Shown: positions 27,289-36,239 of the stretch, one piece after another
How positions within the stretch are numbered: position 1 is the stretch's first letter
Layout of the letters: each line of letters begins with the position of its first letter
Assembly: GCA_038040485.1 (NCBI GenBank)
Contig: JBBPIE010000004.1
Location: forward strand, 186,001-250,000
Length of the DNA stretch: 64,000 nucleotides
Direction of reading: 5' to 3'
Source: Onstottus_B arcticum
GTDB lineage: Bacteria; Acidobacteriota; Blastocatellia; UBA7656
Translations under genes and position numbers: made by a program
Notes under the pieces: model-generated
Seen by the model: the letters and a program-made list of their open reading frames with translations, nothing else
Databases searched by the model: none
Told to the model about the DNA's origin: nothing

Positions 27289-27644
27289 GTTGTTCGCGAC
27301 TGCCCCTCAGCAGGGCTGGACCGGGGCGCGCGAAGCGAGTTTCGTGGTCTGCCGCACTTGAGAGTGAGAAAGGTGGCAAGCCTGAGATCATTTCAACATA
27401 GCTCTGTAGGGCCAGTAGAGTTGATTAGTATTTACACCCAGATCAGGTAGTCCTAGAATGGTCTAGTTCCTTGTAAGCCCTCTCAAGATTCGCAGCCTTC
27501 ACAAAACAATTTACCAGTTAGGCCCGGAACAGAAGCGTCCCGAACAAGTGGCTAGGATGGCAACATAGTAGCTTGATCCAAGGCGAGAAATGCGCTCGTT
27601 TCGCTTTGGCAACCGTGACATCTATTGATCAGAAAGCAGGAACT
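27289..27644. other. intergenic stretch in the accessory region
   Basis: About 350 bp with no supported gene, repeat or promoter. Confidence 0.3.
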
Positions 27645-28451
27645 ATGGTTATACGAGAGATGAGATTACTTTTACTTCTAGCTATTGTTTTCATCTTCCC
27701 CTACGAGCGGCCTTTTCAGTCAACAGCGCAAGCGCAGACTCAAGGTCAGAGGTTCGGCCCTAGCCAATCAGAAACACCAGACCGCGCAGAAGCATCTGCA
27801 TTGGCGACGATGAAACAGATCATATCGGCTCAAGAAAGATTCAGAGCCGGAGTTGGAAGCGGTAGCTATGGCACGATTAAGGAACTAGCTGACGCCGGTC
27901 TAGTTTCCTTTCTTGATGGGAGACATCCAGTCAAGGATGGTTACTTTTTCGAAGCATTGGGAAAAGTAACTAAGACAGGCTTTGAAGTTGTGGCCTTACC
28001 ATTAGATTTCCTAGAAACTGGCGAATCAAAACACGGCGTGCTAGTGGCCTTTGCATCCGGAGTTCTAATTCTCACAACACAGGCGTGGGTCGCCCAGTCT
28101 AAGATCAGGTATACGGCAGACAACGAAAATAGTGCGATCGGTAGTGTAAAAACCCTGGCAGTAGCAGAGGCAACGTATCAAAGCACTAGAGGCAAAGGTG
28201 TATTCTTTGGGACTCTTAGCCAACTCGTTGATGACGGGGCTATTGATAGAACGCTCGGGACTGGTATAAGAAACGGCTATCAATTCACCGTAGTTCTAAG
28301 CACCGACCGAAAGATGTTTCAGGTTTTCGCAACCCCTATTCAATACGGAGTTACAGGTTCTAGATCCTTTTACACCTCAGAGAGCTATGTCGTATGTTCG
28401 GCAGACCGGCAAGGGAAACGAGCCACCTCAGTAGACCCCCCGATCGAGTGA
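27645..28451 (+). CDS. secreted protein with two pilin-like globular repeats
   Basis: 268 aa. The signal peptide MRLLLLLAIVFIF ends near AQA. Two copies of a type-IV-pilin-like C-terminal domain follow. The first runs ATMKQIISAQERFRAG, YGTIKELADAGLV, KDGYFFE. The second runs SVKTLAVAEATYQST, FGTLSQLVDDGAI, RNGYQFTVV, and ends with TGSRSFYTSESYVV. Single copies of this domain are common in pseudopilin-like proteins of Acidobacteria (recollection). The prepilin N-terminus is absent, so these domains are probably exported by Sec and not assembled as a fibre. AGGA precedes the ATG. Confidence 0.75.
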   Translation: MVIREMRLLLLLAIVFIFPYERPFQSTAQAQTQGQRFGPSQSETPDRAEASALATMKQIISAQERFRAGVGSGSYGTIKELADAGLVSFLDGRHPVKDGYFFEALGKVTKTGFEVVALPLDFLETGESKHGVLVAFASGVLILTTQAWVAQSKIRYTADNENSAIGSVKTLAVAEATYQSTRGKGVFFGTLSQLVDDGAIDRTLGTGIRNGYQFTVVLSTDRKMFQVFATPIQYGVTGSRSFYTSESYVVCSADRQGKRATSVDPPIE

Positions 28452-28513
28452 TTAGGAGGTCAAGGTATGTCCGCCACGAACTGCAGCTTCGGTTCATCCG
28501 TAAATAAACTTCT

Positions 28514-29002
28514 ATGTCTATTTCTCAAATTCTCACAGCTCTCTACGTAATAGGCGCATTGTCCCTTCTATATTTTATGCTACTCGGATTGGCGTGGCTT
28601 ATAGGACAAAGAGATGAGAAACAATCAATCCAAAACCTCTTTGTGCAACACCTCGATATTGTTCGAGATGCTTTGTTGCTCACTGCAATAGCGGTAGTCC
28701 TTCTGATGGTCTTGGACAAGACAACTTTTACTTTTGCTATACAACAAGGCTCTGTTTTATTGGTAGGATTCGGAGGGACATTCTTTCTCCTTTACCTTTT
28801 GGTCGCTTGCTACGTCACAGTTCTGCACATCTATCACGGCCTGACCAGTCACGATAAGTCTTTCTTTGCAGAACAAGCTGAGAAGATGAAGGGCTACACG
28901 AAGGCTTTAAGAATATGGAATGCCGTAATCTCGGCGATGAATTGCTTCCTAATTCTGACACACGTGATTGTGGATAAGATGGATAATATTCATCACTCGT
29001 AG
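28514..29002 (+). CDS. small membrane protein, four predicted helices
   Basis: 162 aa, unrecognised. Hydrophobic segments near residues 8-30, 52-68, 78-105 and 138-152; the loop 106-136 is charged. No catalytic motif is visible. AT-rich codon use like its neighbours. It may be an effector or partner of the nearby GGDEF protein, but nothing beyond proximity supports that. Confidence 0.65.
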   Translation: MSISQILTALYVIGALSLLYFMLLGLAWLIGQRDEKQSIQNLFVQHLDIVRDALLLTAIAVVLLMVLDKTTFTFAIQQGSVLLVGFGGTFFLLYLLVACYVTVLHIYHGLTSHDKSFFAEQAEKMKGYTKALRIWNAVISAMNCFLILTHVIVDKMDNIHHS

Positions 29003-29111
29003 CTAGGTCGGGAGAGGTCAGAGCCTGCCTAGATTCTTCCACAATCTGAGCTTTGAGATTAGCCTTGAACAAATCTGTCTGTAGGATACTCTCAGAGTAA
29101 GGAAAGCCGAA

Positions 29112-29375
29112 ATGCGTAGTTCAACATCAACAAACCTTGGGCGTCTTGCTGGATGGATAGTTCGAATAGTTCTCCTCGTCTCGGTGTCGGGATTTCTGCG
29201 TGCGCTTTTCTCGGAAGGCTGGGATTCAAGGACGCGGACTACCGTTCTCATTTGCTCTCTCGTACCATTCGGACTCTCTATGCTGTTCCTACTTGGCGGT
29301 TCGATCAAAGACCGTATCAAGTATCGTAACGACCCGGTTGTCAGTCTTAAAATCGGGACTAGGAAAGTGGAGTAG
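29112..29375 (+). CDS. small two-helix membrane protein
   Basis: 87 aa, unrecognised. Two hydrophobic segments (about 12-31 and 44-63) and a basic tail IKDRIKYRNDP. AAGGAAAG lies upstream of the ATG. Same strand and same AT-rich style as the genes on either side. Confidence 0.55.
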   Translation: MRSSTSTNLGRLAGWIVRIVLLVSVSGFLRALFSEGWDSRTRTTVLICSLVPFGLSMLFLLGGSIKDRIKYRNDPVVSLKIGTRKVE

Positions 29376-29486
29376 CGAGAACCAGAGGCGGAGCATCAAT
29401 CCAGGATCGTCAGAAACCGACAGAAGACTTCCATCGAATGCTTGAACAAGCCAACGGCAATTTGACCGAGAAGTAAAAAGAAATCT

Positions 29487-29801
29487 ATGGCTAAGTGGCA
29501 GCGAGTTCCAGCGGAGATGAAGTATTGGCATCCCGCTAACGCAGGCTTTAATGGCTCAAATGCAAAATTCATCTGTTCTCAGTGTCAGGGGGAATTTCCT
29601 CTGGGTAATTGTATTGATTGCGGCGCTGCCAATAGTTGGCTAGGCACTTCAATGGGTCTGCCCGGCGTGTTCTGCGAGTCGTGTGGGGTGGGCGGTTACG
29701 TGTGGGACTGTCCGCAATGCGCGCATCGAGAGAAAATGGCGGTCGCCTTCGAGTTTGATGCTTTCAAAATTCAAGTGAGAAAGAAACGATTCTTCGAGTA
29801 A
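29487..29801 (+). CDS. small multi-zinc-ribbon protein
   Basis: 104 aa. Four Cys pairs, CSQC, CIDC, CESC and CPQC, are spaced as two interleaved zinc ribbons. The N-terminus has an aromatic KYWHP stretch and the C-terminus is basic (KKRF). No function assigned; DNA, RNA or protein binding are possible. It ends the AT-rich accessory run, converging on the aminotransferase. Confidence 0.65.
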   Translation: MAKWQRVPAEMKYWHPANAGFNGSNAKFICSQCQGEFPLGNCIDCGAANSWLGTSMGLPGVFCESCGVGGYVWDCPQCAHREKMAVAFEFDAFKIQVRKKRFFE

Positions 29802-29833
29802 TTGCGAATGGATAAGATTCTAGGATTCGCCAC

Positions 29834-31006
29834 TCACCGCGCAATCGATTTTAGTTTCTGCAAACGCTCTTCGGCGGCCGCGAGAGTTTCGTCTCGCTTG
29901 CAGAAAGTGAATCGAACCTGCTTCCTTCCAAGCGCAGGCTCATGATAGAAGCTGCTTCCCGGGACGACTGCAACGCCGATGTCTGTCACCAGGAACTTCG
30001 CGAACTCGACATCGTCGTCGTAGCCAAACGCGCTGATGTCGGTCATCACGTAGTAGGCGCCGTCGGGATCGAAACACTTGAACCCAACATCCTTAAGCAC
30101 CGGCAGCAGCCGCTCACGGCGCGCGAAATAGTCTTGTTGAAGATGATCATAGTAGGAGTGCGGGAGCCTAAGCGCGTGCGCGCCTGCTTCCTGGAGCGGG
30201 GCGGCCGCGCCCACGGTGAGAAAGTCGTGCACCTTGCGAATCGCCGATGTGATCTCCGCCGGCGCGATCGTGTAGCCGACTCGCCAACCGGTCACCGAGT
30301 AAGTCTTGGACAATCCGTTGATCGTGATCGTGCGCTCACGCATCCCGTCAAGCGTTGCAAGCGCGATGTGCTTCTTCCCGTTGAACAGGATGTGCTCGTA
30401 GATCTCGTCGGTTATTGCGATGGTGTTCCACTTGTGACAAAGTTGCGCGATGAACTCAAGTTCTTCGCGGCTGAAGACTTTTCCGGTTGGATTGTTCGGA
30501 GTGTTGATGATGATCGCTTTGGTGTTGTCGTTGAATGCCGCGGCGAGTTCGTCAGGATTGAAGCTCCACTCCGGCGCGTAGAGCGTCACAAATCTCGGAG
30601 TCGCGCCCGAAAGGATCGCGTCCGGTCCGTAGTTCTCATAGAACGGCTCAAACACGATCACCTCGTCACCCGGGTTCACGATCGCCATCATCGCTGCAAT
30701 CATCGCTTCCGTAGAACCACAGGTGACAGTGATCTCGCGCTCGGGATCGACTTCGAGGCCGAGGTACCATGAAGACTTCTCTGCTATCGCGTCGCGGAAC
30801 TTCTTAGCGCCCCATGTAATCGCATATTGATTCACGTCGGCCATTATCGCGTCGCAAGCCGCAAGCTTTATCTCTTCCGGCGCCGGGAAATCAGGGAAAC
30901 CCTGCGACAGATTGATCGCCCCATAGAGGTTCGCCTGGCGAGTCATCTCTCTGATGACCGACTCGGTGAATTGCTGTGCTTTGTGGGAGACTATCTGTTT
31001 GGCCAT
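29834..31006 (-). CDS. class I/II PLP-dependent aminotransferase
   Basis: 390 aa. INLSQGFPDFPAPEE, VTCGSTEAMIAAMMAIVNPGDEVI, NTPNNPTGKVFSREEL, ITDEIYEHI and the PLP Lys in GLSKTYSVTGWRVGY. Most like the aspartate/methionine or kynurenine aminotransferase group (YbdL-like), but the substrate cannot be fixed. The ATG at 31006 is used: a longer frame to 31111 only translates the repeat hairpin upstream into EPRTRNP-type low complexity. Confidence 0.93.
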   Translation of the reverse strand: MAKQIVSHKAQQFTESVIREMTRQANLYGAINLSQGFPDFPAPEEIKLAACDAIMADVNQYAITWGAKKFRDAIAEKSSWYLGLEVDPEREITVTCGSTEAMIAAMMAIVNPGDEVIVFEPFYENYGPDAILSGATPRFVTLYAPEWSFNPDELAAAFNDNTKAIIINTPNNPTGKVFSREELEFIAQLCHKWNTIAITDEIYEHILFNGKKHIALATLDGMRERTITINGLSKTYSVTGWRVGYTIAPAEITSAIRKVHDFLTVGAAAPLQEAGAHALRLPHSYYDHLQQDYFARRERLLPVLKDVGFKCFDPDGAYYVMTDISAFGYDDDVEFAKFLVTDIGVAVVPGSSFYHEPALGRKQVRFTFCKRDETLAAAEERLQKLKSIAR

Positions 31007-31009
31007 GCA

Positions 31010-31143
31010 AGGGTTCCGGGTTCGGGGTTCCGGGTTCCGAGTTCGGGGTTCCGAGTTCATGGTTCGTGGTTCGGTTCTTTTTTCTTGAGGCAAGATCGCG
31101 CGCGGCCCCAAACCCTAAACTCTGAACCCGGAACCCCGAACCG
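31010..31143. repeat. short-tandem-repeat inverted repeat, GTTCCGGG type
   Basis: The left arm (31012-31074) has GGGTTCC/GAGTTCG units and the right arm (31106-31142) has complementary GAACCCG/GGAACCCC units. It fills the gap between the aminotransferase start and the TPR gene stop. Confidence 0.88.
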
Positions 31144-32103
31144 CTACCTGGGATTTTCTTCCTTGAGTCTTTCGATTATCGATTCAGCCGCAGAAGAATA
31201 TTCGCCTTCGGGATCGAGTCGCAAGTAGTTGCGATAAGCTTCGATCGCTTGCCTGTTGCGGCCTGCTTTTTCGAGTATCTCGGCGAGTTGGTAATAAAGT
31301 ATCGGCTCTGTCTCCATGTCCTGGGCAATGCCTATGCGATACTCTTTCGCCACTTCGTCAATCAACCGCGGATCGTTGCGGGACTCATTAAGCTCGTTGA
31401 GCGCGATTGCAAGCCCGATGTGTGCCTCGAACGAAATTCCTCGCGCGAGCCGCAACGCCTTCCTGTATTCGACGATTGAGTCTTCGACCAGCCCCTGGCT
31501 GCGCCGCAGATTTGCCAGCACCGTCTGAGCTTCGGCTAGCGTGCGGCCGCCGCTTTTCATTGCAGCCTGGATATGCTTTTCCGCTCCTTGAAAGTCCTGA
31601 AGCGCAATGTAGCTTCGAGCGGCGCCTATGTGCGCTTCGAAAGAGTTCGGCCGCGCGGTGAGGGCTTGCTGGTATTCCTGAACTGCGTCTTTATTTTTAC
31701 CCTTGTCTCGAAGCTCGTCGCCCTTCTGATAGTGCAACGCGGCTTGATCGCTCATTGGCGGTTGAGTGACTTTGAGGGTGCGGCTCCGCGAAGCAACAAT
31801 CAGAACCGATCCATTCCAATCAATGTACCCCACTGTTCGTACGCGAACCGGGTATGAGCCCGCTTTGACGCGCGGCAGATCGAGCTCGCCTTTGTCATTG
31901 GTTGCGCCGTGGCGAACATTGTTGATGAAGACAACCGATCCCGCCTGACCAGTGATCACCTTTAGAACGCCCTTACCGCCAGCGGCAGGTTGTTTGCCCC
32001 CCGTTCGCGCCTGCGAGTTGGTGACATTGAACGCGAGTCCGTGAATAACCGGAACCAGCAGCAAAATCAGAACCCCGATGCTTCTGATCGAAATCGTCCT
32101 CAT
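31144..32103 (-). CDS. exported TPR protein with PEGA-like domain
   Basis: 319 aa. A hydrophobic signal segment (IRSIGVLILLLVPVIHGLAF) is followed by a small beta domain resembling PEGA/carboxypeptidase-regulatory folds (VVFINNVRHGATNDKGELDLPRVKAGSYPVRV). TPRs fill residues 115-310 (ALHYQKGDELRDKGKNKDA, AQTVLANLRRSQG, ILYYQLAEILEKAGRN). The ATG at 32103 has AAGGA five bases upstream and lies next to the transglycosylase stop; an open frame upstream to 32313 is not coding. Co-transcribed with the transglycosylase; probably a periplasmic assembly protein. Confidence 0.85.
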   Translation of the reverse strand: MRTISIRSIGVLILLLVPVIHGLAFNVTNSQARTGGKQPAAGGKGVLKVITGQAGSVVFINNVRHGATNDKGELDLPRVKAGSYPVRVRTVGYIDWNGSVLIVASRSRTLKVTQPPMSDQAALHYQKGDELRDKGKNKDAVQEYQQALTARPNSFEAHIGAARSYIALQDFQGAEKHIQAAMKSGGRTLAEAQTVLANLRRSQGLVEDSIVEYRKALRLARGISFEAHIGLAIALNELNESRNDPRLIDEVAKEYRIGIAQDMETEPILYYQLAEILEKAGRNRQAIEAYRNYLRLDPEGEYSSAAESIIERLKEENPR

Positions 32104-32104
32104 C

Positions 32105-34351
32105 CTATTCCTTGTAAAGCCTTCGGTAGTTCGCGGTGTAGCGCAACACTCCTTGAACATATCCCCGGGTCTCGGTGAACGGAATCGCTTCGATCCAGTC
32201 TTCGATATCCATGCCGCCGCGTTCGGCAATCCAACGCTGCGCTCGACCGGGCCCTGCGTTGTACGCAGCCGCCGCGTACTCGATCCTGCCGAACTGACCG
32301 AGCATCTGCGCAAGGTAGTTCATACCCAGCTTCACATTGAGCGTCGGGTTGAGCAGATCCGACGCCGTAATCGAGCCGCTTCCCTGCCGCTTCGAGATCA
32401 ACTGTCCAGTCGCCGGCATCACTTGCATCAACCCGCGAGCGCCCGCCCGCGAAACCGCATTCGGGTTGAACACGCTTTCCTGACGAATGAGCCCTGCCGC
32501 CGTGTAAGGATCGATCCCGTAGCGCTTCGCCTCTTCTTTGATAGTCGCCCAGCTCACGAGAGGGAAGAAAATAAGCCACCCTTCGCGCGGTATGTCGGGT
32601 TCGCGATAAGAGTAGAGATCGGGGTAACCCCGCCTCAGAATCAGCGTGGCCTGAAAGCTCTCTCCGCGCCGAGAGTAGAGCTGCGCCAACCGAAGGTTGA
32701 TCTTCGGAGACGCTGGCGCGCGATCAACGGCTGCATTCAACTCCTTGATTGCAAAGTCGGCCAGGCCGATCACCTCCAGATCATCCGCCTTCGCAAAACG
32801 CTCCTCCTCGGAGCCGTCCGCGGTTTCCTTAATCGCTTCGACGAATGTCACATTGCTTTTGATTCGTTCGAGGTCGGAGCCGGGCTTCGCCTGTTCGGGT
32901 TTCAGCGAAGCGTCTGCCGCGCGAAGCCTGCTCGCTCGAAGCCCCGCGATGTAGCCGTGATAGCCGTAGCGATAACGCTCATTCACCAGATCATAGAGCG
33001 CGAGCGCGCGTGTTCGATTGCCCAGGCGCTCTTCGGACTTGCCAGCCCACAGGCACGCCTCGCCGATGAACTTCGTTTCGGGATAGCGATATGCGGCCAG
33101 GTGCTGTTCGAGCATTCGCGCGGCTTCTGCGTAGCTCTTCGACTGGTAAGCTTGCCACCCAAGAGTGTAAGAGGCTTCCGGCCCGTACTGGCTTTTTGGA
33201 TAAGCCGCAAGCAACCGGCGATATCGCGCAGCGGCTTCCGATTTGCTCCCTTGCTTGTCCAGCTCTCGTGCGAGATTGTAAAGCGCATCCTCGGTCCACC
33301 GACGCTTCGGATACTGGGCTAACAAGCGATCGACAATCGCGGCTGCCTGACCTGAGCGATTCGAGCGACGAAGCGCCTCGGCCTGATTGAACATGGCTTC
33401 GGCGTGCAACTCCGGGTTGTGATCGCTGACCAGAGCGAGCGACGATGCCGCTTGCGCCGGCTGCCTGTTGTTGAGCTGGCTTACACCGTGACGGAGATGA
33501 ACTTCATCGTGCTTGCCAGCTTCAGGAAAACGAGCGAGCAGTTGATCGTAAGCCGCCGCTGCGTCGCCGTATTGCCTGGCTTCGAAGATCGCATCACACC
33601 GGGCTAGCTCATCCGCGAACGAAGCGGGCTGTTCTTTTGGTGACACGCCCAATGCCGCGAGTCTGGCTTCCGCTTTTGCGCCCGCGGTAGTCGCCGGCAG
33701 CTCGTAATAGATGCGGCGGTACCTGGCTAATGCTTGATCGGTCTTGCCGCGCGCTTCCTCAGCCTGAGCGCTGATGAGAAGCGCGTCGGCGTCTGAAGCG
33801 TCGGCCATTTTCGATAGCTCGTTGATCGCGGCATTCGGATCGCCCGCCGCGACCGCAACGTCAGCCGCCCGCAGTCTTGCTTCGCGAGCCTTCAAGGAAT
33901 TCGCGTGCTTTGTGTAGACCGCAGCGAAGTCTCGGCGCGCGTCGCTGCTTGCGGCCAGGGCCGCCTCGCTTTCGGCGCGAAAGTACAATACGTAATCGCC
34001 TATAGCGGTGCTTGCATCAATCGAGGTCGCGTCGAGCGCATCAACCGCGGCCTTTGAATCCCCGGATGAATATGCGAAATAGCCACGCAGGAATCGCGAG
34101 AGCGCGGCAGTCCGCGTTCTCGGATAGCGCGACTCGATACGAATCAGCTCTGCTGCCGCCGGTTTCCCATCCGCGCCTTGCACGAGAGTGCGAAGCTCAT
34201 CGATTCCGCGATTCGGATCGCTTGGCGCTCGCTGACAGGAGACAGTCATCGGCGCGGTGAGACTGACGATGAGCAAGACTACCTGGAGCGAAGCGGCACC
34301 AGCTCGGCGTCGGGTCATCGGGTTAGCACGTCCGCGAACCAGGGTCTGCAT
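32105..34351 (-). CDS. soluble lytic murein transglycosylase, putative lipoprotein
   Basis: 748 aa. N-terminal lipobox-like APMTVSC; then a long TPR superhelix as in Slt70 (GYFAYSSGDSKAAVDAL, YNLARELDKQG, YTLGWQAYQSKSYAEAARML). The SLT domain at the end has catalytic Glu625 in RQESVFNP, GLMQVMP, YLAQMLGQFG and AYNAGPGRAQRW. It cleaves the glycan of peptidoglycan to give 1,6-anhydro ends. ATG 34351 is chosen because GGAG lies six bases upstream; the longer TTG start has none. Confidence 0.93.
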   Translation of the reverse strand: MQTLVRGRANPMTRRRAGAASLQVVLLIVSLTAPMTVSCQRAPSDPNRGIDELRTLVQGADGKPAAAELIRIESRYPRTRTAALSRFLRGYFAYSSGDSKAAVDALDATSIDASTAIGDYVLYFRAESEAALAASSDARRDFAAVYTKHANSLKAREARLRAADVAVAAGDPNAAINELSKMADASDADALLISAQAEEARGKTDQALARYRRIYYELPATTAGAKAEARLAALGVSPKEQPASFADELARCDAIFEARQYGDAAAAYDQLLARFPEAGKHDEVHLRHGVSQLNNRQPAQAASSLALVSDHNPELHAEAMFNQAEALRRSNRSGQAAAIVDRLLAQYPKRRWTEDALYNLARELDKQGSKSEAAARYRRLLAAYPKSQYGPEASYTLGWQAYQSKSYAEAARMLEQHLAAYRYPETKFIGEACLWAGKSEERLGNRTRALALYDLVNERYRYGYHGYIAGLRASRLRAADASLKPEQAKPGSDLERIKSNVTFVEAIKETADGSEEERFAKADDLEVIGLADFAIKELNAAVDRAPASPKINLRLAQLYSRRGESFQATLILRRGYPDLYSYREPDIPREGWLIFFPLVSWATIKEEAKRYGIDPYTAAGLIRQESVFNPNAVSRAGARGLMQVMPATGQLISKRQGSGSITASDLLNPTLNVKLGMNYLAQMLGQFGRIEYAAAAYNAGPGRAQRWIAERGGMDIEDWIEAIPFTETRGYVQGVLRYTANYRRLYKE

Positions 34352-34437
34352 GGGGAACTCCGGTGAGGCGATCTGCATAATCACGTTGTCGAGGCTAATT
34401 GAATTATCGTCGATCAGGGTTGCTCGGGACAAGGGTA

Positions 34438-34605
34438 GAAGTCAGAGGTCAGAAGTCAGAGGTCAGATTGTGGATTTTAGATTTTAGATTTTAGATTTTA
34501 GATTTTGGATTTTGGATTCAGAGAACAAGCGTTTTACAACCGCGCAAGAATTCCCAAATCCAAAATCCAAAATCTAAAATCCAAAATCTGCCCGTTGACC
34601 TCTGA
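34438..34605. repeat. short-tandem-repeat inverted repeat, GTCAGAG plus ATTTTAG
   Basis: The left arm combines GTCAGAG units (34440-34466) with TTTTAGA/TTTTGGA units (34472-34518). The right arm carries CCAAAATC/TAAAATC units (34556-34590) then GACCTCTGAC. The order is mirrored, so both vocabularies pair in one hairpin. It abuts the stop codon of the next gene. Confidence 0.9.
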
Positions 34606-35964
34606 CTAACCTGCCATTGACACGGAAGGACCCGGATAATCGGCGCCGAGCTTGCTCACGTCGCCTTCAGCCAGCGTGTTGACGAGTTCGTCGTAGAAAT
34701 AATCGGCCTTAGTGGCAACCGCCGGGGTTATTCGCTTCTCGTACATCTGCCGGCTGCGCTCAATGTCATCCTTCAACCGGCCATATAGGTCACTGTTGCG
34801 CCGCCCGTCCGTCACCTTCTGTTCGTTGTAGAGTTTGATCTCGCTGACCAGCAAGCGCGCAAATCGCCGCGCGTCGCTGTGGAGCTTCTCCTCATCATCG
34901 AGTGGACCGGTGCGTAACGCGCCGACTGCGGGCTCGGCAGCCACGACTTCGGGCATGGACCTCGAGATTCCCGATTGCGCTCCGTCGGCAGGAGCGTCGT
35001 AAGCGGGAGAGTGAGCGGGCGCGGGCTGCGGCTCGGGTTCCGCCGAAACGGTTGGTTGAGTCTCTGGGTAAGCGGCAGGCTCAGGCTGCGATGGTTCGGC
35101 CTCTTCAGGGCTTGCGACAAAGCCTGGCGCCGGCGGCTTCGCGGTCTCAGTGCCCTGCGCAGCCTCGCTCCGTGGCGGGGAGACGTCAGACGCTGGCGCA
35201 GGCTTGGCGGCTACATGGGCCGCCTCTCCGATCCGCGCTCTCAAGGAAACGAGTTCGACCACGAGTCCGGCAGTATGAACCAATAACTCGATAGCTTCGA
35301 CGTTGGTCGCGCCCTCGCCGCGTTCCGCCGAGTCCGCATAAATCACGGCTGCGCATTTACCGCGGACTTTCAGCGGCACCGCCATCACTCGTTGCGGTTG
35401 AACGCCGCCAAGCCGCGAGAAGATCAACTCGTTCTCAGTTTGGTCCTCGGGTGAACCGTAGAAGGTTTGTTGCGAGTTCAGGGCCATCCGCAGAGCCGTG
35501 TCGGCCTGCAACGAAATCGAGAGCCCGCGGATTTGCCCCGCGACTTTTGAATCGTCGAGGCCTCGCGCCGCCCACGCAAGCGCGTTGGTTCCCTTCACGA
35601 CGAACAGGACGAGTCTGGGCGCGAAGTTCGCGGCACGAGCGACAAGCGAGTTGAGAACGTCGGCTTGCGACTTCTGTTCGTCGAGCTCGGCCACCGAATC
35701 GCGCAGCAAGGCAATATCTGCCCCCAGCCGCACGCTCTCGGCGCCTGCCTGATCTATCTGAGCGCCGACCTCCGCCGCGATTTGCCCAAGCGACTCATCG
35801 GATTCCTCCATCGAGCCGGCGGCGTCCGTGCGCTCGAGTAAGCGAGTGAACGATTCGTTGACCTCGCGCTGGAGGTTGCTGATGTCCTGTTCAAGCAAGC
35901 CTACTCGCGATCTGACCAACTCCTCGATTCGCCTTCGCAGCCGAACCTCTCTCTCCTTTTCCAC
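34606..35964 (-). CDS. coiled-coil / GAF-like protein with acidic linker
   Basis: 452 aa. Residues 1-95 are coiled coil. Residues 100-235 look like a GAF-type sensory fold (APRLVLFVVKGTNALAWAARG, RVMAVPLKVRGKCAAVIYAD). A Pro/Glu/Ala-rich linker runs 240-340, and a helical C-terminal domain follows (RFARLLVSEIKLYNEQKV). The start is probably GTG 35964 with GGAGGAG five bases upstream; a GTG at 35979 is part of that site. Such layouts occur in polar-localisation and gliding regulators of delta-proteobacteria, but no role is assigned. Its own strong promoter lies upstream. Confidence 0.8.
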   Translation of the reverse strand: MEKEREVRLRRRIEELVRSRVGLLEQDISNLQREVNESFTRLLERTDAAGSMEESDESLGQIAAEVGAQIDQAGAESVRLGADIALLRDSVAELDEQKSQADVLNSLVARAANFAPRLVLFVVKGTNALAWAARGLDDSKVAGQIRGLSISLQADTALRMALNSQQTFYGSPEDQTENELIFSRLGGVQPQRVMAVPLKVRGKCAAVIYADSAERGEGATNVEAIELLVHTAGLVVELVSLRARIGEAAHVAAKPAPASDVSPPRSEAAQGTETAKPPAPGFVASPEEAEPSQPEPAAYPETQPTVSAEPEPQPAPAHSPAYDAPADGAQSGISRSMPEVVAAEPAVGALRTGPLDDEEKLHSDARRFARLLVSEIKLYNEQKVTDGRRNSDLYGRLKDDIERSRQMYEKRITPAVATKADYFYDELVNTLAEGDVSKLGADYPGPSVSMAG

Positions 35965-36036
35965 CTGGGCTCCTCCCACCGACAGTATCTTTGAAGATGC
36001 AACGCGGGGCTATGGGGCTTGCTTCCGATACGCCCG

Positions 36037-36065
36037 ATTATCACGCAGCACTTGTAAGATGTCAA
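36037..36065 (-). promoter_or_regulatory. sigma70-type promoter for the GAF-like gene
   Basis: On the minus strand -35 TTGACA (36060-36065), 17-bp spacer and -10 GATAAT (36037-36042), leaving a 5' leader of about 65 bases. Confidence 0.75.
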
Positions 36066-36159
36066 TAAATGAGTAGTCGGCGCTATCGCCTCCGCCGATC
36101 GTGCTGCTCGCGAACCAGATTGGCAAAAAACCACGGGATTATTACTTCCGGCCGTTTGC

Positions 36160-36189
36160 TTGCAATAATCGGTGTGCTCGCGGTATCAT
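36160..36189 (+). promoter_or_regulatory. candidate promoter of the rimP operon
   Basis: -35 TTGCAA (36160-36165), 18-bp spacer and -10 TATCAT (36184-36189). Transcription would begin just before the terminator-like hairpin at 36206. Confidence 0.5.
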
Positions 36190-36205
36190 ACACAGCTTGC
36201 TAGAC

Positions 36206-36229
36206 AAGTGGGCTTGGCCCACTTTTTTT
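36206..36229 (+). terminator. terminator hairpin in the rimP leader
   Basis: AAGTGGGC/GCCCACTT, 8-bp perfect stem with a 3-base loop and a run of seven Ts. It ends ten bases before the rimP ATG, so expression of the operon requires read-through; an attenuator is likely. Confidence 0.8.
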
Positions 36230-36239
36230 CTTGGCACAA

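Noticed and set aside
26407..29002. Minimal CRISPR polymerase (mCpol) type defence pair
   Set aside because: The enzyme has a GGDEF and a NAKNEGRNRV end like diguanylate cyclases and is too long; the membrane protein lacks recognisable effector features.
31007..31111. N-terminal extension of the aminotransferase
   Set aside because: It only translates the GTTCCGGG repeat into EPRTRNP-like sequence; the family start is at 31006.
32104..32313. N-terminal extension of the TPR protein
   Set aside because: It lies inside the lytic transglycosylase SLT domain in another frame; ATG 32103 has AAGGA.
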